Source: Dorea_D hominis
GTDB lineage: Bacteria; Bacillota; Clostridia; Lachnospirales; Lachnospiraceae
DNA length: 64,000 nucleotides
Assembly (NCBI RefSeq): GCF_014287705.1
Contig: NZ_JACOOY010000005.1
Span: 124,001 to 188,000, forward strand
Reading direction: 5' to 3'
The notes beneath the pieces were generated by a model. The model was not told the origin of the DNA. It searched no databases and worked only from the letters and a program-made list of their open reading frames with translations. Made by a program: the position numbers and the translations under genes. Positions 17,213 through 26,794 of this stretch are shown piece after piece (position 1 is the stretch's first letter; every line of letters starts with the position of its first letter).

Positions 17213-18889
17213 ATGTTACAACGTTTATATGTGAAAAATCTTGCATTGATCGATGAGATCGAAGTAGAGTTAAAAGACGGACTGAATATTCTGACCGGTG
17301 AGACAGGAGCAGGTAAATCTATTATTTTAGGATCTGTCAATCTGGCGCTTGGAGCCAGATACAGCAAAGATATGCTCCGCAAAGGAGCAGAATATGGATT
17401 TGTTGAATTGAATTTTCAGATTGAAAATGCAAAGCAACTGCACAGGCTGAAAGAACTGGATGTCTACCCGGAAGATGGAATGGTAGTTCTCTCCAGACGT
17501 CTGATGGAAGGCAGAAGTGTAAGCCGGATCAATGGAGAGACTGTGACGATGACACTTTTAAAAGAAGTGGCATCGGTGCTGATAGACATTCACGGACAGC
17601 ACGAGCATCAGTCACTTCTCTACAAGAAGAATCATCTGGCAATTGTGGATGCATTTGCCAAGGATGAAATCAGTGAACTGAAAAAAAAGATAACTGAAAA
17701 CTACCGGGAGTACCGGAGCTGGATGAAAGAACTGGAAGAGGCAGATCAGGATGAGGCGTCCAGAGCCAAAGAGCTTTCTTTCCTGCAGTTTGAAACGGAA
17801 GAGATCGAAAAGGCAGAGCTTCGTGAAGGGGAAGATGTAGAGCTGGAGACGGCTTATCGTTTTATAGTCAACAGTAAGAAGCTCGCAGACGGGGCGGCAG
17901 AGGCCTATGCATTTACCAGCCAGGAAGAAGGAAATGCAAGCGAAAGCTTAAGCCGGGCAATCCGTGCACTTGGAGAAATCCGCGATTACGATGATACCGT
18001 GCAGGGACTTTTTGACCAGTTGTCGGAGATTGACAGTCTGTTAAATGATTTCAACAGAGATTTGTCTGAATACAGGGATTCCTGTGAATGTTCCGAAGAG
18101 GAACTTTATGAGACGGAACAGAGACTCAACGAGATCAATCATCTCAAATTAAAATATGGCAGTCAGATTTCGGATATTCTGTCATATTATGATGAGCAGC
18201 AGGAGAAAATAAAGAAGTTGGAAGACTATGAAAATTACATTCGCAGTTTGAATGAAAACTGTCAGAAAGCAAAAGAAAAGATGGAAAAGACAGCTGGAAA
18301 ATTGTCTGAAATCCGCAGAAAACAGGCAAAAATGCTGGAGAAATCTATTGGGGAGAGCTTAAAAGAGCTGAACTTCGCAGATGTAAAATTTGAGATTCAG
18401 TTTCGCACTCTTGATGCATGTACTCCGGCAGGAATGGATGAAGTGGAATTCATGATTTCAATGAATCCGGGACAGCCGGTAAGACCACTTACGAATGTTG
18501 CATCTGGTGGCGAATTGTCGCGCATTATGCTGGCGATCAAAACCGTGCTGGCGGACAAAGATGACACAGAGACATTGATCTTTGATGAGATTGATGTGGG
18601 AATCAGCGGGCGCACTGCACAGAAAGTTTCCGAGAAAATGGCACTGATCGGAAGGAATCATCAGGTCATTTGTATTACACATCTTGCGCAGATAGCAGCG
18701 ATGGCAGATCACCATTTCATGATTGAGAAGACAGTCGGCAATCTGGATACGACAACCGGGATCCACGAGCTTACTGAAGAAGAGTCGGTGGAAGAACTGG
18801 CAAGAATCTTAGGTGGGGCAAAAATTACAGATGCAGTCAGAGAAAATGCAAAAGAAATGAAGACACTTGCAAGACAGATGAAAGCATAG
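17213..18889 (+). CDS. recN: DNA repair protein RecN
   Basis: 558 residues, SMC-like ATPase for double-strand break repair. Walker A is GETGAGKSIIL near residue 29, followed by a central coiled coil (about 150-360), an ABC signature ASGGELSRI and Walker B LIFDEIDVGISG. GTAGGAGG precedes the ATG. It ends the Asp23-to-recN run and has a terminator. Confidence 0.97.
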   Translation: MLQRLYVKNLALIDEIEVELKDGLNILTGETGAGKSIILGSVNLALGARYSKDMLRKGAEYGFVELNFQIENAKQLHRLKELDVYPEDGMVVLSRRLMEGRSVSRINGETVTMTLLKEVASVLIDIHGQHEHQSLLYKKNHLAIVDAFAKDEISELKKKITENYREYRSWMKELEEADQDEASRAKELSFLQFETEEIEKAELREGEDVELETAYRFIVNSKKLADGAAEAYAFTSQEEGNASESLSRAIRALGEIRDYDDTVQGLFDQLSEIDSLLNDFNRDLSEYRDSCECSEEELYETEQRLNEINHLKLKYGSQISDILSYYDEQQEKIKKLEDYENYIRSLNENCQKAKEKMEKTAGKLSEIRRKQAKMLEKSIGESLKELNFADVKFEIQFRTLDACTPAGMDEVEFMISMNPGQPVRPLTNVASGGELSRIMLAIKTVLADKDDTETLIFDEIDVGISGRTAQKVSEKMALIGRNHQVICITHLAQIAAMADHHFMIEKTVGNLDTTTGIHELTEEESVEELARILGGAKITDAVRENAKEMKTLARQMKA

Positions 18890-18912
18890 AATTGAAAAAG
18901 AAACATATACTA

Positions 18913-18948
18913 AGATGGATATTACATTTGTGATATCCATCTTTATTT
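18913..18948 (+). terminator. recN terminator
   Basis: A perfect 10-base stem AGATGGATAT/ATATCCATCT with a 10-base loop, followed by a T-rich TTATTTAT. Confidence 0.8.
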
Positions 18949-19038
18949 ATGTTATGAATTATGGCGATAAGTGCTGATATACGAATCGGACAGGAGTCAG
19001 CCTGCTCGATTTATTATAAATGGGAAAGGGCGAAAACT

Positions 19039-20097
19039 ATGCGGAAATACTGGTGGCGTAAAATGTGGATCATAATACTTGTTTTTGTATTGTCAGTAGG
19101 TGGCAGCTATTCTTATATCCGATTAAGACAGAAAGATTTTGAAAAGGAGGTAAATGCCAGTCCGATGGACAAGAAGCTGGTGATACCTGGCGGGATGCCA
19201 ATCGGTATTTATCTGGAGACAAAAGGTGTTATGGTGCTTGGAACAGATGCAATTGAGCGTGAGGACGGTGTGAAAGAGAATCCCTCCAGTCATCTTGTAA
19301 AGGCAGGAGATTATATCCAGAAAGTCAATAATGCAACAGTAAAGACTAAAAATGAACTGATCGAAGAGATGAAAAAACTGAAAGAAGAGGAAGTTGTCCT
19401 TACAATCCGGCGGAACCGTGAAAATATCCGGATTAAAACAAAAGCAGTCAGGGATGTAAAAAAAGAATACAAGCTCGGAATCTGGGTGAGAGATAATGCA
19501 CAGGGACTTGGGACAATCACGTATCTGGATGCGGACAGCCATTTCGGAGCGCTCGGTCATGGTATTCATGATGTAGATACGAATAAGCTTTTAAGTATTT
19601 CAGAAGGCAGGGTGTATGCGACGAGTATTCGCGATATCCAGAAAGGAAAATACGGAACACCCGGCGGCATGGAAGGAATCATTGTTTACAATAACTACAA
19701 TATCCTTGGAAAAATCAGTGAGAATACGGAAAATGGAATTTTTGGAAAAGTCGAACGGATTGATACGCTTTTTACGGAACAGAAGCCGGTAGAAACGGCA
19801 AAAAAAGAAGAGATCCGAAAAGGAAAAGCAAAGATCCGCTGTGCTGTAGAAGGAAAAGTCAAAGAGTATGAGGTGCGTATTCTGGAGATCAATACAAAAG
19901 CGAAAGAAGCAAATAAAGGAATACTTCTGGAAGTGACAGATCCGGAACTTCTGAAAGTGACAGGTGGCATTGTCCAGGGAATGAGTGGAAGCCCATTACT
20001 GCAAAATGGAAAAATTGTGGGTGCGGTGACACATGTACTGGTTAATAATCTGACAAAAGGTTACGCAATTTTCATAGAAAATATGCTCTCCCGGTAG
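19039..20097 (+). CDS. spoIVB: SpoIVB serine peptidase
   Basis: 352 residues from the ATG at 19039 (GAAAGGG upstream); the frame is open back to 18961 but those residues do not look like SpoIVB. A membrane helix (about 12-28), a PDZ domain (AGDYIQKVNNATVKTKNELI) and the S55 peptidase domain with GALGHGIHD (His) and GMSGSPLLQNG (Ser) are visible. In sporulation SpoIVB is made in the forespore and activates pro-sigma-K processing. It stands directly before spo0A, the standard order. Confidence 0.94.
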   Translation: MRKYWWRKMWIIILVFVLSVGGSYSYIRLRQKDFEKEVNASPMDKKLVIPGGMPIGIYLETKGVMVLGTDAIEREDGVKENPSSHLVKAGDYIQKVNNATVKTKNELIEEMKKLKEEEVVLTIRRNRENIRIKTKAVRDVKKEYKLGIWVRDNAQGLGTITYLDADSHFGALGHGIHDVDTNKLLSISEGRVYATSIRDIQKGKYGTPGGMEGIIVYNNYNILGKISENTENGIFGKVERIDTLFTEQKPVETAKKEEIRKGKAKIRCAVEGKVKEYEVRILEINTKAKEANKGILLEVTDPELLKVTGGIVQGMSGSPLLQNGKIVGAVTHVLVNNLTKGYAIFIENMLSR

Positions 20098-20123
20098 AAC
20101 ATGGAAAATGAATGGAAAATGCA

Positions 20124-20149
20124 GTCGTAAACCGTCAGATTTTTACGAC
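20124..20149 (+). terminator. hairpin between spoIVB and spo0A
   Basis: A perfect 8-base stem GTCGTAAA/TTTACGAC with a 10-base loop. No clear T run follows, so it may be a weak terminator or an mRNA-end hairpin. Confidence 0.45.
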
Positions 20150-20158
20150 ATTAAATTC

Positions 20159-20220
20159 TTGATTTACATTTTGGCACTCTTTATAATGACAATTAACAAA
20201 AAGAAAGAACCTGTGACAAA
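20159..20220 (+). promoter_or_regulatory. spo0A promoter with candidate 0A box
   Basis: TTGATT (20159-20164), 17-base spacer, TATAAT (20182-20187). TGTGACAAA at 20212-20220 matches 7 of 9 bases of the reverse 0A box (TTCGACAAA), downstream of the start site, where Spo0A could affect its own gene. The promoter is well supported; the box is tentative. Confidence 0.6.
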
Positions 20221-20242
20221 CGGAAAGGGGGCATTTCGAGCA

Positions 20243-21034
20243 ATGAATGAGATAAACGTAGCAATTGCTGATGATAATGAGAGAATTTTGGATTTACTTG
20301 GCGATATGATTGATGCGGATAAGGACTTGAAGCTGGTCGGAAAAGCCAACAATGGAGAAGATGCCTATGAAATGATCAGGCAGAAACAGCCGGATGTAGT
20401 ATTACTGGATCTGATCCTTCCGAAGATGGATGGACTAAGTGTTATGGATCAGGTAAACAATGATCAGGAATTAAGAAAGCATCCGGATTTTATTGTGATC
20501 ACGGCAATCGGACAGGAACGGATCACGGAAGATGCTTTCAAGAAAGGGGCAAGTTATTATATCCTGAAACCGTTCCACAACGATACGGTGATAAAAAGGA
20601 TAAAAAATGCCGGAGAGAATATGACAAAAAATATAAAGCCGGTTGCGAAAGAAGGCGGTGTGCTTCCGGCACAGCCACAGATGCAGCTTGAAAACCGGGT
20701 AACAGATATGATCCATGAAATCGGAATCCCGGCGCATATCAAAGGGTATCATTACCTTAGAGATGCGATCATCATGGCAGTGGAAGATATGGATGTGCTA
20801 AATGCAATCACAAAAGTGCTGTATCCGACAGTTGCCAAGATGCATCAGACAACAGCAAGCCGCGTAGAGCGTGCAATCAGACATGCGATCGAGGTCGCAT
20901 GGAGCAGAGGAAAACTGGATACACTGGATCATCTGTTTGGATATACGGTGAGCACTGGAAAGGGGAAACCGACAAATTCAGAGTTTATAGCACTGATCGC
21001 AGATACGATTCGATTGGAATATAAGAACAGATAA
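20243..21034 (+). CDS. spo0A: sporulation master response regulator Spo0A
   Basis: 263 residues from the ATG at 20243 (AAGGGGG upstream). Receiver domain with acidic pocket D10-D11 and phospho-acceptor D56 (LLDLILPKMDG), then the Spo0A C-terminal DNA-binding domain containing TASRVERAIRHAIEVAWSRG and LFGYTVSTGKGKPTNSEF. Phosphorylated Spo0A starts sporulation. Upstream in-frame ATG codons would add unrelated residues. Confidence 0.97.
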   Translation: MNEINVAIADDNERILDLLGDMIDADKDLKLVGKANNGEDAYEMIRQKQPDVVLLDLILPKMDGLSVMDQVNNDQELRKHPDFIVITAIGQERITEDAFKKGASYYILKPFHNDTVIKRIKNAGENMTKNIKPVAKEGGVLPAQPQMQLENRVTDMIHEIGIPAHIKGYHYLRDAIIMAVEDMDVLNAITKVLYPTVAKMHQTTASRVERAIRHAIEVAWSRGKLDTLDHLFGYTVSTGKGKPTNSEFIALIADTIRLEYKNR

Positions 21035-21102
21035 CACTTTTCTTCTTGACAAAAATACGATATAATGATTGTATATCGTGGATCGAGAGGAAGGGAAGCA
21101 AT

Positions 21103-22539
21103 ATGAAAAAAATACTATTTGTAGCTTCAGAGTCAGTACCATTTATCAAGACAGGTGGATTAGCCGATGTAGTTGGATCACTGCCAAAGTATTTTGATAA
21201 AGATAAATATGATGTACGTGTTATGTTACCGAAGTACATGTGTATGAAAGAGACATGGAAAGAGAAGATGGAATACGTCACACATTTTTATATGGATCTG
21301 AACTGGAGAAAACAATATGTAGGAATTCTTCAGATGAAATATGAGGGAATCCTTTTTTATTTCATAGATAACGAATATTACTTTAATGGTTTCGCGCCAT
21401 ATGGAGATACCTATACAGATGTTGAGAAGTTCGCATTTTTCTCAAAAGCAGTTTTAAGTGCACTGTCGCTTATTGATTTCAGACCGGATATCATCCACTG
21501 TCATGACTGGCAGACAGGACTCGTTCCGGTATACCTTGATAATTTCCGCTATGGTAATGAGTGGTATAGAGGAATCAAGACGATCATGACCATTCACAAT
21601 CTGAAGTTTCAGGGCACATGGGATACGAAGCGGATTCGTGACATCACGGGACTGCCGCAGTATTATTTCGCACCGGATAAGCTGGAAGCATATGAGGATG
21701 CCAATTATCTGAAAGGTGGAATTGTCTATGCAGATCGGATCACAACCGTAAGCAATACTTATGCAGAAGAGATTAAGATGCCATTCTATGGAGAACGCCT
21801 GGACGGTCTGATGAATGCAAGAGCGAACTGTCTGTCCGGTATTGTGAACGGAATCGATTATGAGGATTATAATCCGAAAACAGATCCAAGCATTGTGAAG
21901 AACTATGATGTATCGAATTTCCGGAGAGAGAAAATCAAGAACAAGACAGCGCTTCAGGAAGAACTGAATCTGGAGAAGAACCATAAGACGATGATGATTG
22001 GTATCGTTTCCAGACTGACTGACCAGAAAGGCTTTGACTTGGTAGCATATGTGATGGACGAGCTCTGTCAGGATGCTGTGCAGATCGTGGCACTCGGTAC
22101 TGGCGAAGAACAGTATGAGAATATGTTCCGTCATTTTGCATGGAAGTATCCGGATAAAGTATCTGCGAATATTTATTATTCCGAAGAGATGTCGCATAAA
22201 GTATATGCATCCTGTGATGCATTCCTGATGCCGTCACTCTTTGAACCATGCGGACTGAGTCAGCTTATGAGCTTAAGATACGGAACAGTTCCGATCGTAA
22301 GAGAGACCGGAGGACTGAAAGATACTGTAGAAGCATATAATGAATATGAAAAGACAGGAACTGGATTCAGCTTTATGAATTATAATGCACATGAGATGCT
22401 TGGAACAATCCGCTATGCAGAACGTATCTATTATGATAAGAAGAGAGACTGGAATAAGATTGTAGAACGTGGCATGAAACGGGACTTTTCATGGAAGAAT
22501 TCTGCAAAACAGTATGAAGACTTATATGAAAGTATGTAG
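21103..22539 (+). CDS. glgA: glycogen synthase (GT5)
   Basis: 478 residues from the ATG at 21103, preceded by AGGAAGGGA. N-terminal KTGGLADVVGSLPK binds ADP-glucose; later GIVSRLTDQKG and PSLFEPCGLSQL are GT-B landmarks. It elongates alpha-1,4-glucan from ADP-glucose. No other glg gene is nearby, so it is a lone copy. TTGACA at 21046 and TATAAT at 21061 stand upstream but only 9 bases apart, so the exact promoter is unclear. Confidence 0.95.
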   Translation: MKKILFVASESVPFIKTGGLADVVGSLPKYFDKDKYDVRVMLPKYMCMKETWKEKMEYVTHFYMDLNWRKQYVGILQMKYEGILFYFIDNEYYFNGFAPYGDTYTDVEKFAFFSKAVLSALSLIDFRPDIIHCHDWQTGLVPVYLDNFRYGNEWYRGIKTIMTIHNLKFQGTWDTKRIRDITGLPQYYFAPDKLEAYEDANYLKGGIVYADRITTVSNTYAEEIKMPFYGERLDGLMNARANCLSGIVNGIDYEDYNPKTDPSIVKNYDVSNFRREKIKNKTALQEELNLEKNHKTMMIGIVSRLTDQKGFDLVAYVMDELCQDAVQIVALGTGEEQYENMFRHFAWKYPDKVSANIYYSEEMSHKVYASCDAFLMPSLFEPCGLSQLMSLRYGTVPIVRETGGLKDTVEAYNEYEKTGTGFSFMNYNAHEMLGTIRYAERIYYDKKRDWNKIVERGMKRDFSWKNSAKQYEDLYESM

Positions 22540-22631
22540 AAGTTTGCAGGAGCATAGATTATGAAACATTCACAGGTATCATAGTGAATGAGTTCTAACC
22601 ACAATATTATATAATAATGTATTAAAAAGAG

Positions 22632-22684
22632 AAAACATCCTTTCTGTTCATATGAATGAATATGAATGAGAAGGATGTTTTTCT
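22632..22684 (+). terminator. glgA terminator
   Basis: Stem AAAACATCCTT against AAGGATGTTTT, extended by further partly wobble pairs up to a loop near 22655, followed by TTCTT. Confidence 0.8.
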
Positions 22685-22771
22685 TGCATTTTATGCAAAT
22701 TTGTTTTATCGTATATAATAAAGCCTTTATAGGAATAATTATATATTTACATAGAAGGAAAAGGAGATTAT

Positions 22772-23644
22772 ATGAAGATTAAAGACATTTTAAAAGAAAA
22801 GACACCACACATATCTTTTGAAGTATTTCCACCGAAGACAGATGCCGGATTTGCAAGTGTATTATCTGCTACGGATCAGATTGGTGCATTAAAACCATCT
22901 TACATGAGTGTAACTTATGGAGCAGGTGGAGGAACCAGCAAGAATACGGTAAATATTGCATCACATATCAAGGACGACTTGGGACTTACCAGTCTGGCGC
23001 ATCTGACATGCGTTTCTTCTACAAAAGAACATGTAGCACGCGTAATTGACGAGTTGAAGAAGAATAATATTGAAAATGTTCTGGCACTCCGTGGGGATAT
23101 TCCGAAGGAATCTGAATTCCCACTTCCGAATCATTACAGATATGCATATGAGCTGGTTGAAGAGATCAAAAGCAAGGGTGATTTCTGCATCGGAGCTGCA
23201 TGCTATCCGGAAGGTCATATGGAAGCAGAACATAAGAAAGATGACATTTATAATCTGAAGAAAAAAGTGGACTGCGGTGTGGATTTCCTTACAACACAGA
23301 TGTTTTTTGATAATACAATTTTCTACAATTTCTTATATAGAATCCGTGAAATCGGAATTACGGTTCCGGTTGTGCCGGGAATTATGCCGGTAACAAAAGG
23401 CAACCAGATGAAGAGAATCAGTGAGATGTCCGGAACAGTGCTGCCACAGAGATTCCGTGATGTACTGGATCGTTTCGGCGAAGATCCGAAAGCAATGCAG
23501 CAGGCCGGTATTGCATATGCAACCGATCAGATTATTGATCTGTTTGCAAATGGAATCAATCATGTGCATGTATATTCTATGAATAATCCGGCAGTAGCAA
23601 CAGCAATTATGCACAATTTATCTGATATCGTAAAAAACGGATAG
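22772..23644 (+). CDS. metF: methylenetetrahydrofolate reductase
   Basis: 290 residues, FAD-type TIM barrel. HISFEVFPPKTD, VTYGAGGGTSKNTV and ALRGDIP are MetF landmarks. It makes methyl-THF, the methyl donor for MetH 0.7 kb downstream. AAAAGGAG precedes the ATG; TATAAT at 22714-22719 suggests a promoter with a poor -35. No S-box or other riboswitch was recognised in the 230-base gap before it. Only 12 bases separate it from the next gene. Confidence 0.95.
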   Translation: MKIKDILKEKTPHISFEVFPPKTDAGFASVLSATDQIGALKPSYMSVTYGAGGGTSKNTVNIASHIKDDLGLTSLAHLTCVSSTKEHVARVIDELKKNNIENVLALRGDIPKESEFPLPNHYRYAYELVEEIKSKGDFCIGAACYPEGHMEAEHKKDDIYNLKKKVDCGVDFLTTQMFFDNTIFYNFLYRIREIGITVPVVPGIMPVTKGNQMKRISEMSGTVLPQRFRDVLDRFGEDPKAMQQAGIAYATDQIIDLFANGINHVHVYSMNNPAVATAIMHNLSDIVKNG

Positions 23645-23656
23645 GTGTGATAGTGA

Positions 23657-24304
23657 ATGGATAACAGAACCAAAGAAGCAATCCGCTATCTTGGATATGG
23701 AAGACAGGAAGCGGATGAACAGACGCTTGGATTGGTGGCAGATGCGTTCAGAGAACTGGATGAAACTGCGAAACCGAGAAGCATATATCGTACATTTGAA
23801 CTTCAGTGGAAGCAGACAGATACGATCCGGATAGAGATGATGGAAATACATAGCAGGAATCTTTCAAAGAATCTGAAAGGCTGCCGTCAGGTCGTTCTGC
23901 TGTGCGGGACACTGGGGATTGAAGTGGACTATCTCATTAAGAGATATTCTTATACGGAAATGGCAAAAGCTGTTGTAATGCAGGCGTGTGCAGCAGCACT
24001 GTTAGAAGAGTATTTGGATGAGAGGCAGGAAGAGATACGCACAGAGATGAAAAAACAGAACTTGTATCTGCGCCCGCGATTCAGCCCGGGATACGGTGAT
24101 TTTTCCATTCTTCACCAGCGAGAGATTTTAACATTGATGGAGGCATCGAAGAAGATTGGTCTGACGATGACAGAAAGCAGTATGCTCACACCGACAAAAT
24201 CAGTAACCGCTTTGATCGGTCTTAGTACGACGCAGGAGAACTGTCATCAGAAAGGTTGCGAGGTCTGTGGAAAGAAGGACTGCATTTATCGCAGAGAATC
24301 ATAG
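23657..24304 (+). CDS. B12-dependent methionine synthase activation domain protein
   Basis: 215 residues, matching the reactivation domain found at the C-terminus of long MetH enzymes, here as a separate gene. The SAM-binding motif is RPRFSPGYGD, and a Cys cluster (CHQKGCEVCGKKDC) is near the end. The downstream MetH lacks this domain, so the two proteins very likely form one split enzyme. The activation role is known for the family; the split is seen directly. Confidence 0.88.
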   Translation: MDNRTKEAIRYLGYGRQEADEQTLGLVADAFRELDETAKPRSIYRTFELQWKQTDTIRIEMMEIHSRNLSKNLKGCRQVVLLCGTLGIEVDYLIKRYSYTEMAKAVVMQACAAALLEEYLDERQEEIRTEMKKQNLYLRPRFSPGYGDFSILHQREILTLMEASKKIGLTMTESSMLTPTKSVTALIGLSTTQENCHQKGCEVCGKKDCIYRRES

Positions 24305-24330
24305 AAAATCAAAGATAAAGGAGCAAGAAT

Positions 24331-26730
24331 ATGCTATTAGACAGGCTGGGGAAAGAGCTTTTGTTTTTTGATGGAGGAACAGGAACTCTTTTGCAGGAAA
24401 ATGGATTAAAACCGGGAGAACTTCCGGAAACATGGAGCATTGAGCATCCAGATATAATGGTTCAGATTCATAAAAAATATTATGAATCTGGAAGCGATAT
24501 TGTACTGAGTAATACATTTGGCGCAAATGCATTGAAGTTTCACGATTCGCAGTATTCACTGGAAGCGATTGTGAATGCTTCTGTTGCAAATTTAAAGAAA
24601 GCGGCAGAAGAAGGTGTTACGGATGGAAGAGAAGTGTATGCAGCACTTGATATCGGACCGACCGGTAAATTATTAAAACCAATGGGAGATCTGGACTTTG
24701 AGGATGCCTATAATGCATTTAAAGAAGTTACCATTTATGGAGAAAAAGCCGGTGCAGACCTGATCCACATTGAGACAATGAGCGATACTTATGAGGTGAA
24801 AGCGGCAATACTGGCTGCAAAAGAGAATACATCACTACCTGTATTTGCAACGATGATCTTTGATGAAAAAGGAAAACTTCTCACAGGTGGAGATGTTCCG
24901 TCTGTAGTTGCGATGCTGGAAGGGCTCCGCGTAGATGCACTCGGTATTAACTGTGGTATGGGACCGGAACAGATGATGCCGATCCTTGATGAGATTTTAA
25001 AATATACTTCCGTTCCGGTCATTGTCAAGCCTAACGCCGGACTTCCGAAACAGAAGGACGGAGAAGTTTATTATGATGTAGATCCGGAAGAATTTTCCGA
25101 ATATATGATAAAGATTGTTGAGAAAGGCGCTGCTGTGATCGGAGGCTGTTGCGGTACAACACCGGAGCATATCCGCCAGATGATTGCAAGCGTGAAAGCA
25201 TCCGATGCATGGAGCAGAAGAAAACTGCCGGAAGTTTGTGAGAGAACGATCGTATCTTCCTACGGAAAAGCAGCATTTTTAGGTGAGAAGCCGCTGATCA
25301 TCGGAGAGCGTATCAATCCAACCGGTAAGAAAAAGTTTAAACAGGCGCTCAAAGATCACGACATGGATTATATTCTGCGTGAAGCGATTTCCCAGCAGGA
25401 TCATGGAGCACATATCCTGGATGTCAATGTCGGACTTCCGGATATTGATGAAGTAGAGATGATGCGTGAAGTTGTCATGAACCTGCAGAGTATTACAAGC
25501 CTGCCACTTCAAATCGATACAGTTGACCAGCAGGCAATGGAAGCCGCTATGCGTATCTATAACGGAAAACCGATGGTAAACTCCGTGAATGGAAAGCAGG
25601 AGTCCATGGATCAGGTATTCCCACTGATCAAAAAGTATGGCGGAGCAGTAGTAGCGCTGACAATTGATGAAGACGGGATTCCACAGACAGTTGAAAAACG
25701 TGTGGAGATTGCCGGAAAGATCATTACAGAAGCAGCAAAATATGGCATCCCGAAGAAAGATATTGTTATCGATGTTCTTACAATGACGATCAGTTCAGAA
25801 CCGGAAGGCGCCCGGATTACATTGGAATCTCTGAGAAAAGTCAGGGAGATATATGGAGTCTGTACGGTGCTTGGAGTATCGAATATTTCATTCGGACTTC
25901 CATACCGCCCGGCAGTCAATTCCAATTTCTACACAATGGCAATGCAGAACGGTCTGAGTGCAGGAATTATCAATCCTCTGTCAGAAGATATGATGCGTTC
26001 ATACTATTCTTATTGTGCATTGATGAACTATGATGAGAACTGTGAAGAATATATCAGACAATACGGAAGCGTAAAGGCAGACAAACCTGTTGCCAAAGAT
26101 ACGCAGATTACGCTCAAGAGTGCAATTGAAAAAGGATTAAAAGAAGAAGCGCATCATGCAGCCTATGAGCTTGTAAAGACGATGGCACCGCTTGATATTA
26201 TCAATGAGGAGATGATTCCGGCTTTAGACGGAGTTGGAAAAGGATTTGAAAAAGGTACGGTATTCCTTCCGCAGCTCTTGATGAGTGCAGATGCTGCTAA
26301 GATTGCATTTGCGGTATTGAAGGATGAACTGGCAAAGAGCGGCACAGAAGAAGAGGAAAAAGACAAGATCATTCTTGCAACTGTAAAAGGAGATATTCAC
26401 GATATAGGCAAGAATATCGTGAAAGTACTTCTTGAAAATTACAGCTTTGATGTTCTGGATCTTGGAAAAGATGTACCGCCGGAATTGATTGTTGAGACAG
26501 CAGTAAAAGAAGATATTAAACTGGTTGGATTAAGTGCGCTTATGACGACAACTGTAGTCAGCATGGAAGAAACGATCAGACAGCTCAACAAAGAAAAGCC
26601 GGATTGTAAAGTTATGGTAGGCGGTGCAGTCCTAAATCAGGATTATGCAGACCAGATCCATGCAGATTTCTATGGAAAAGATGCAATGCAATCCGTATAC
26701 TATGCACAGAAAGTATTCGGACGGGAATAG
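24331..26730 (+). CDS. metH: cobalamin-dependent methionine synthase
   Basis: 799 residues. Order: homocysteine methyltransferase domain (1-300; zinc Cys in GINCGMG and GGCCGTT), pterin-binding domain (about 315-580; GERINPTGKKKFK), B12 cap and B12-binding Rossmann domain (about 590-799) with DIHDIGKN, the cobalt-ligand His motif. The C-terminal activation domain is missing and is encoded by the gene just upstream. Methyl-THF from metF is the donor. AAAGGAGC precedes the ATG. Confidence 0.96.
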   Translation: MLLDRLGKELLFFDGGTGTLLQENGLKPGELPETWSIEHPDIMVQIHKKYYESGSDIVLSNTFGANALKFHDSQYSLEAIVNASVANLKKAAEEGVTDGREVYAALDIGPTGKLLKPMGDLDFEDAYNAFKEVTIYGEKAGADLIHIETMSDTYEVKAAILAAKENTSLPVFATMIFDEKGKLLTGGDVPSVVAMLEGLRVDALGINCGMGPEQMMPILDEILKYTSVPVIVKPNAGLPKQKDGEVYYDVDPEEFSEYMIKIVEKGAAVIGGCCGTTPEHIRQMIASVKASDAWSRRKLPEVCERTIVSSYGKAAFLGEKPLIIGERINPTGKKKFKQALKDHDMDYILREAISQQDHGAHILDVNVGLPDIDEVEMMREVVMNLQSITSLPLQIDTVDQQAMEAAMRIYNGKPMVNSVNGKQESMDQVFPLIKKYGGAVVALTIDEDGIPQTVEKRVEIAGKIITEAAKYGIPKKDIVIDVLTMTISSEPEGARITLESLRKVREIYGVCTVLGVSNISFGLPYRPAVNSNFYTMAMQNGLSAGIINPLSEDMMRSYYSYCALMNYDENCEEYIRQYGSVKADKPVAKDTQITLKSAIEKGLKEEAHHAAYELVKTMAPLDIINEEMIPALDGVGKGFEKGTVFLPQLLMSADAAKIAFAVLKDELAKSGTEEEEKDKIILATVKGDIHDIGKNIVKVLLENYSFDVLDLGKDVPPELIVETAVKEDIKLVGLSALMTTTVVSMEETIRQLNKEKPDCKVMVGGAVLNQDYADQIHADFYGKDAMQSVYYAQKVFGRE

Positions 26731-26794
26731 ACAGATAAGAAGATTCATAACAATAGAGCAAACATAAAACAAGTCACAGCTAGGAGGAAGAAAC

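Noticed and set aside
21046..21066. TTGACA and TATAAT as one glgA promoter
   Set aside because: They are only 9 bases apart, too close for one promoter, so no definite promoter is reported.
22540..22771. SAM or cobalamin riboswitch before metF
   Set aside because: Only the glgA terminator and a -10 element are seen; no S-box or B12-box core.
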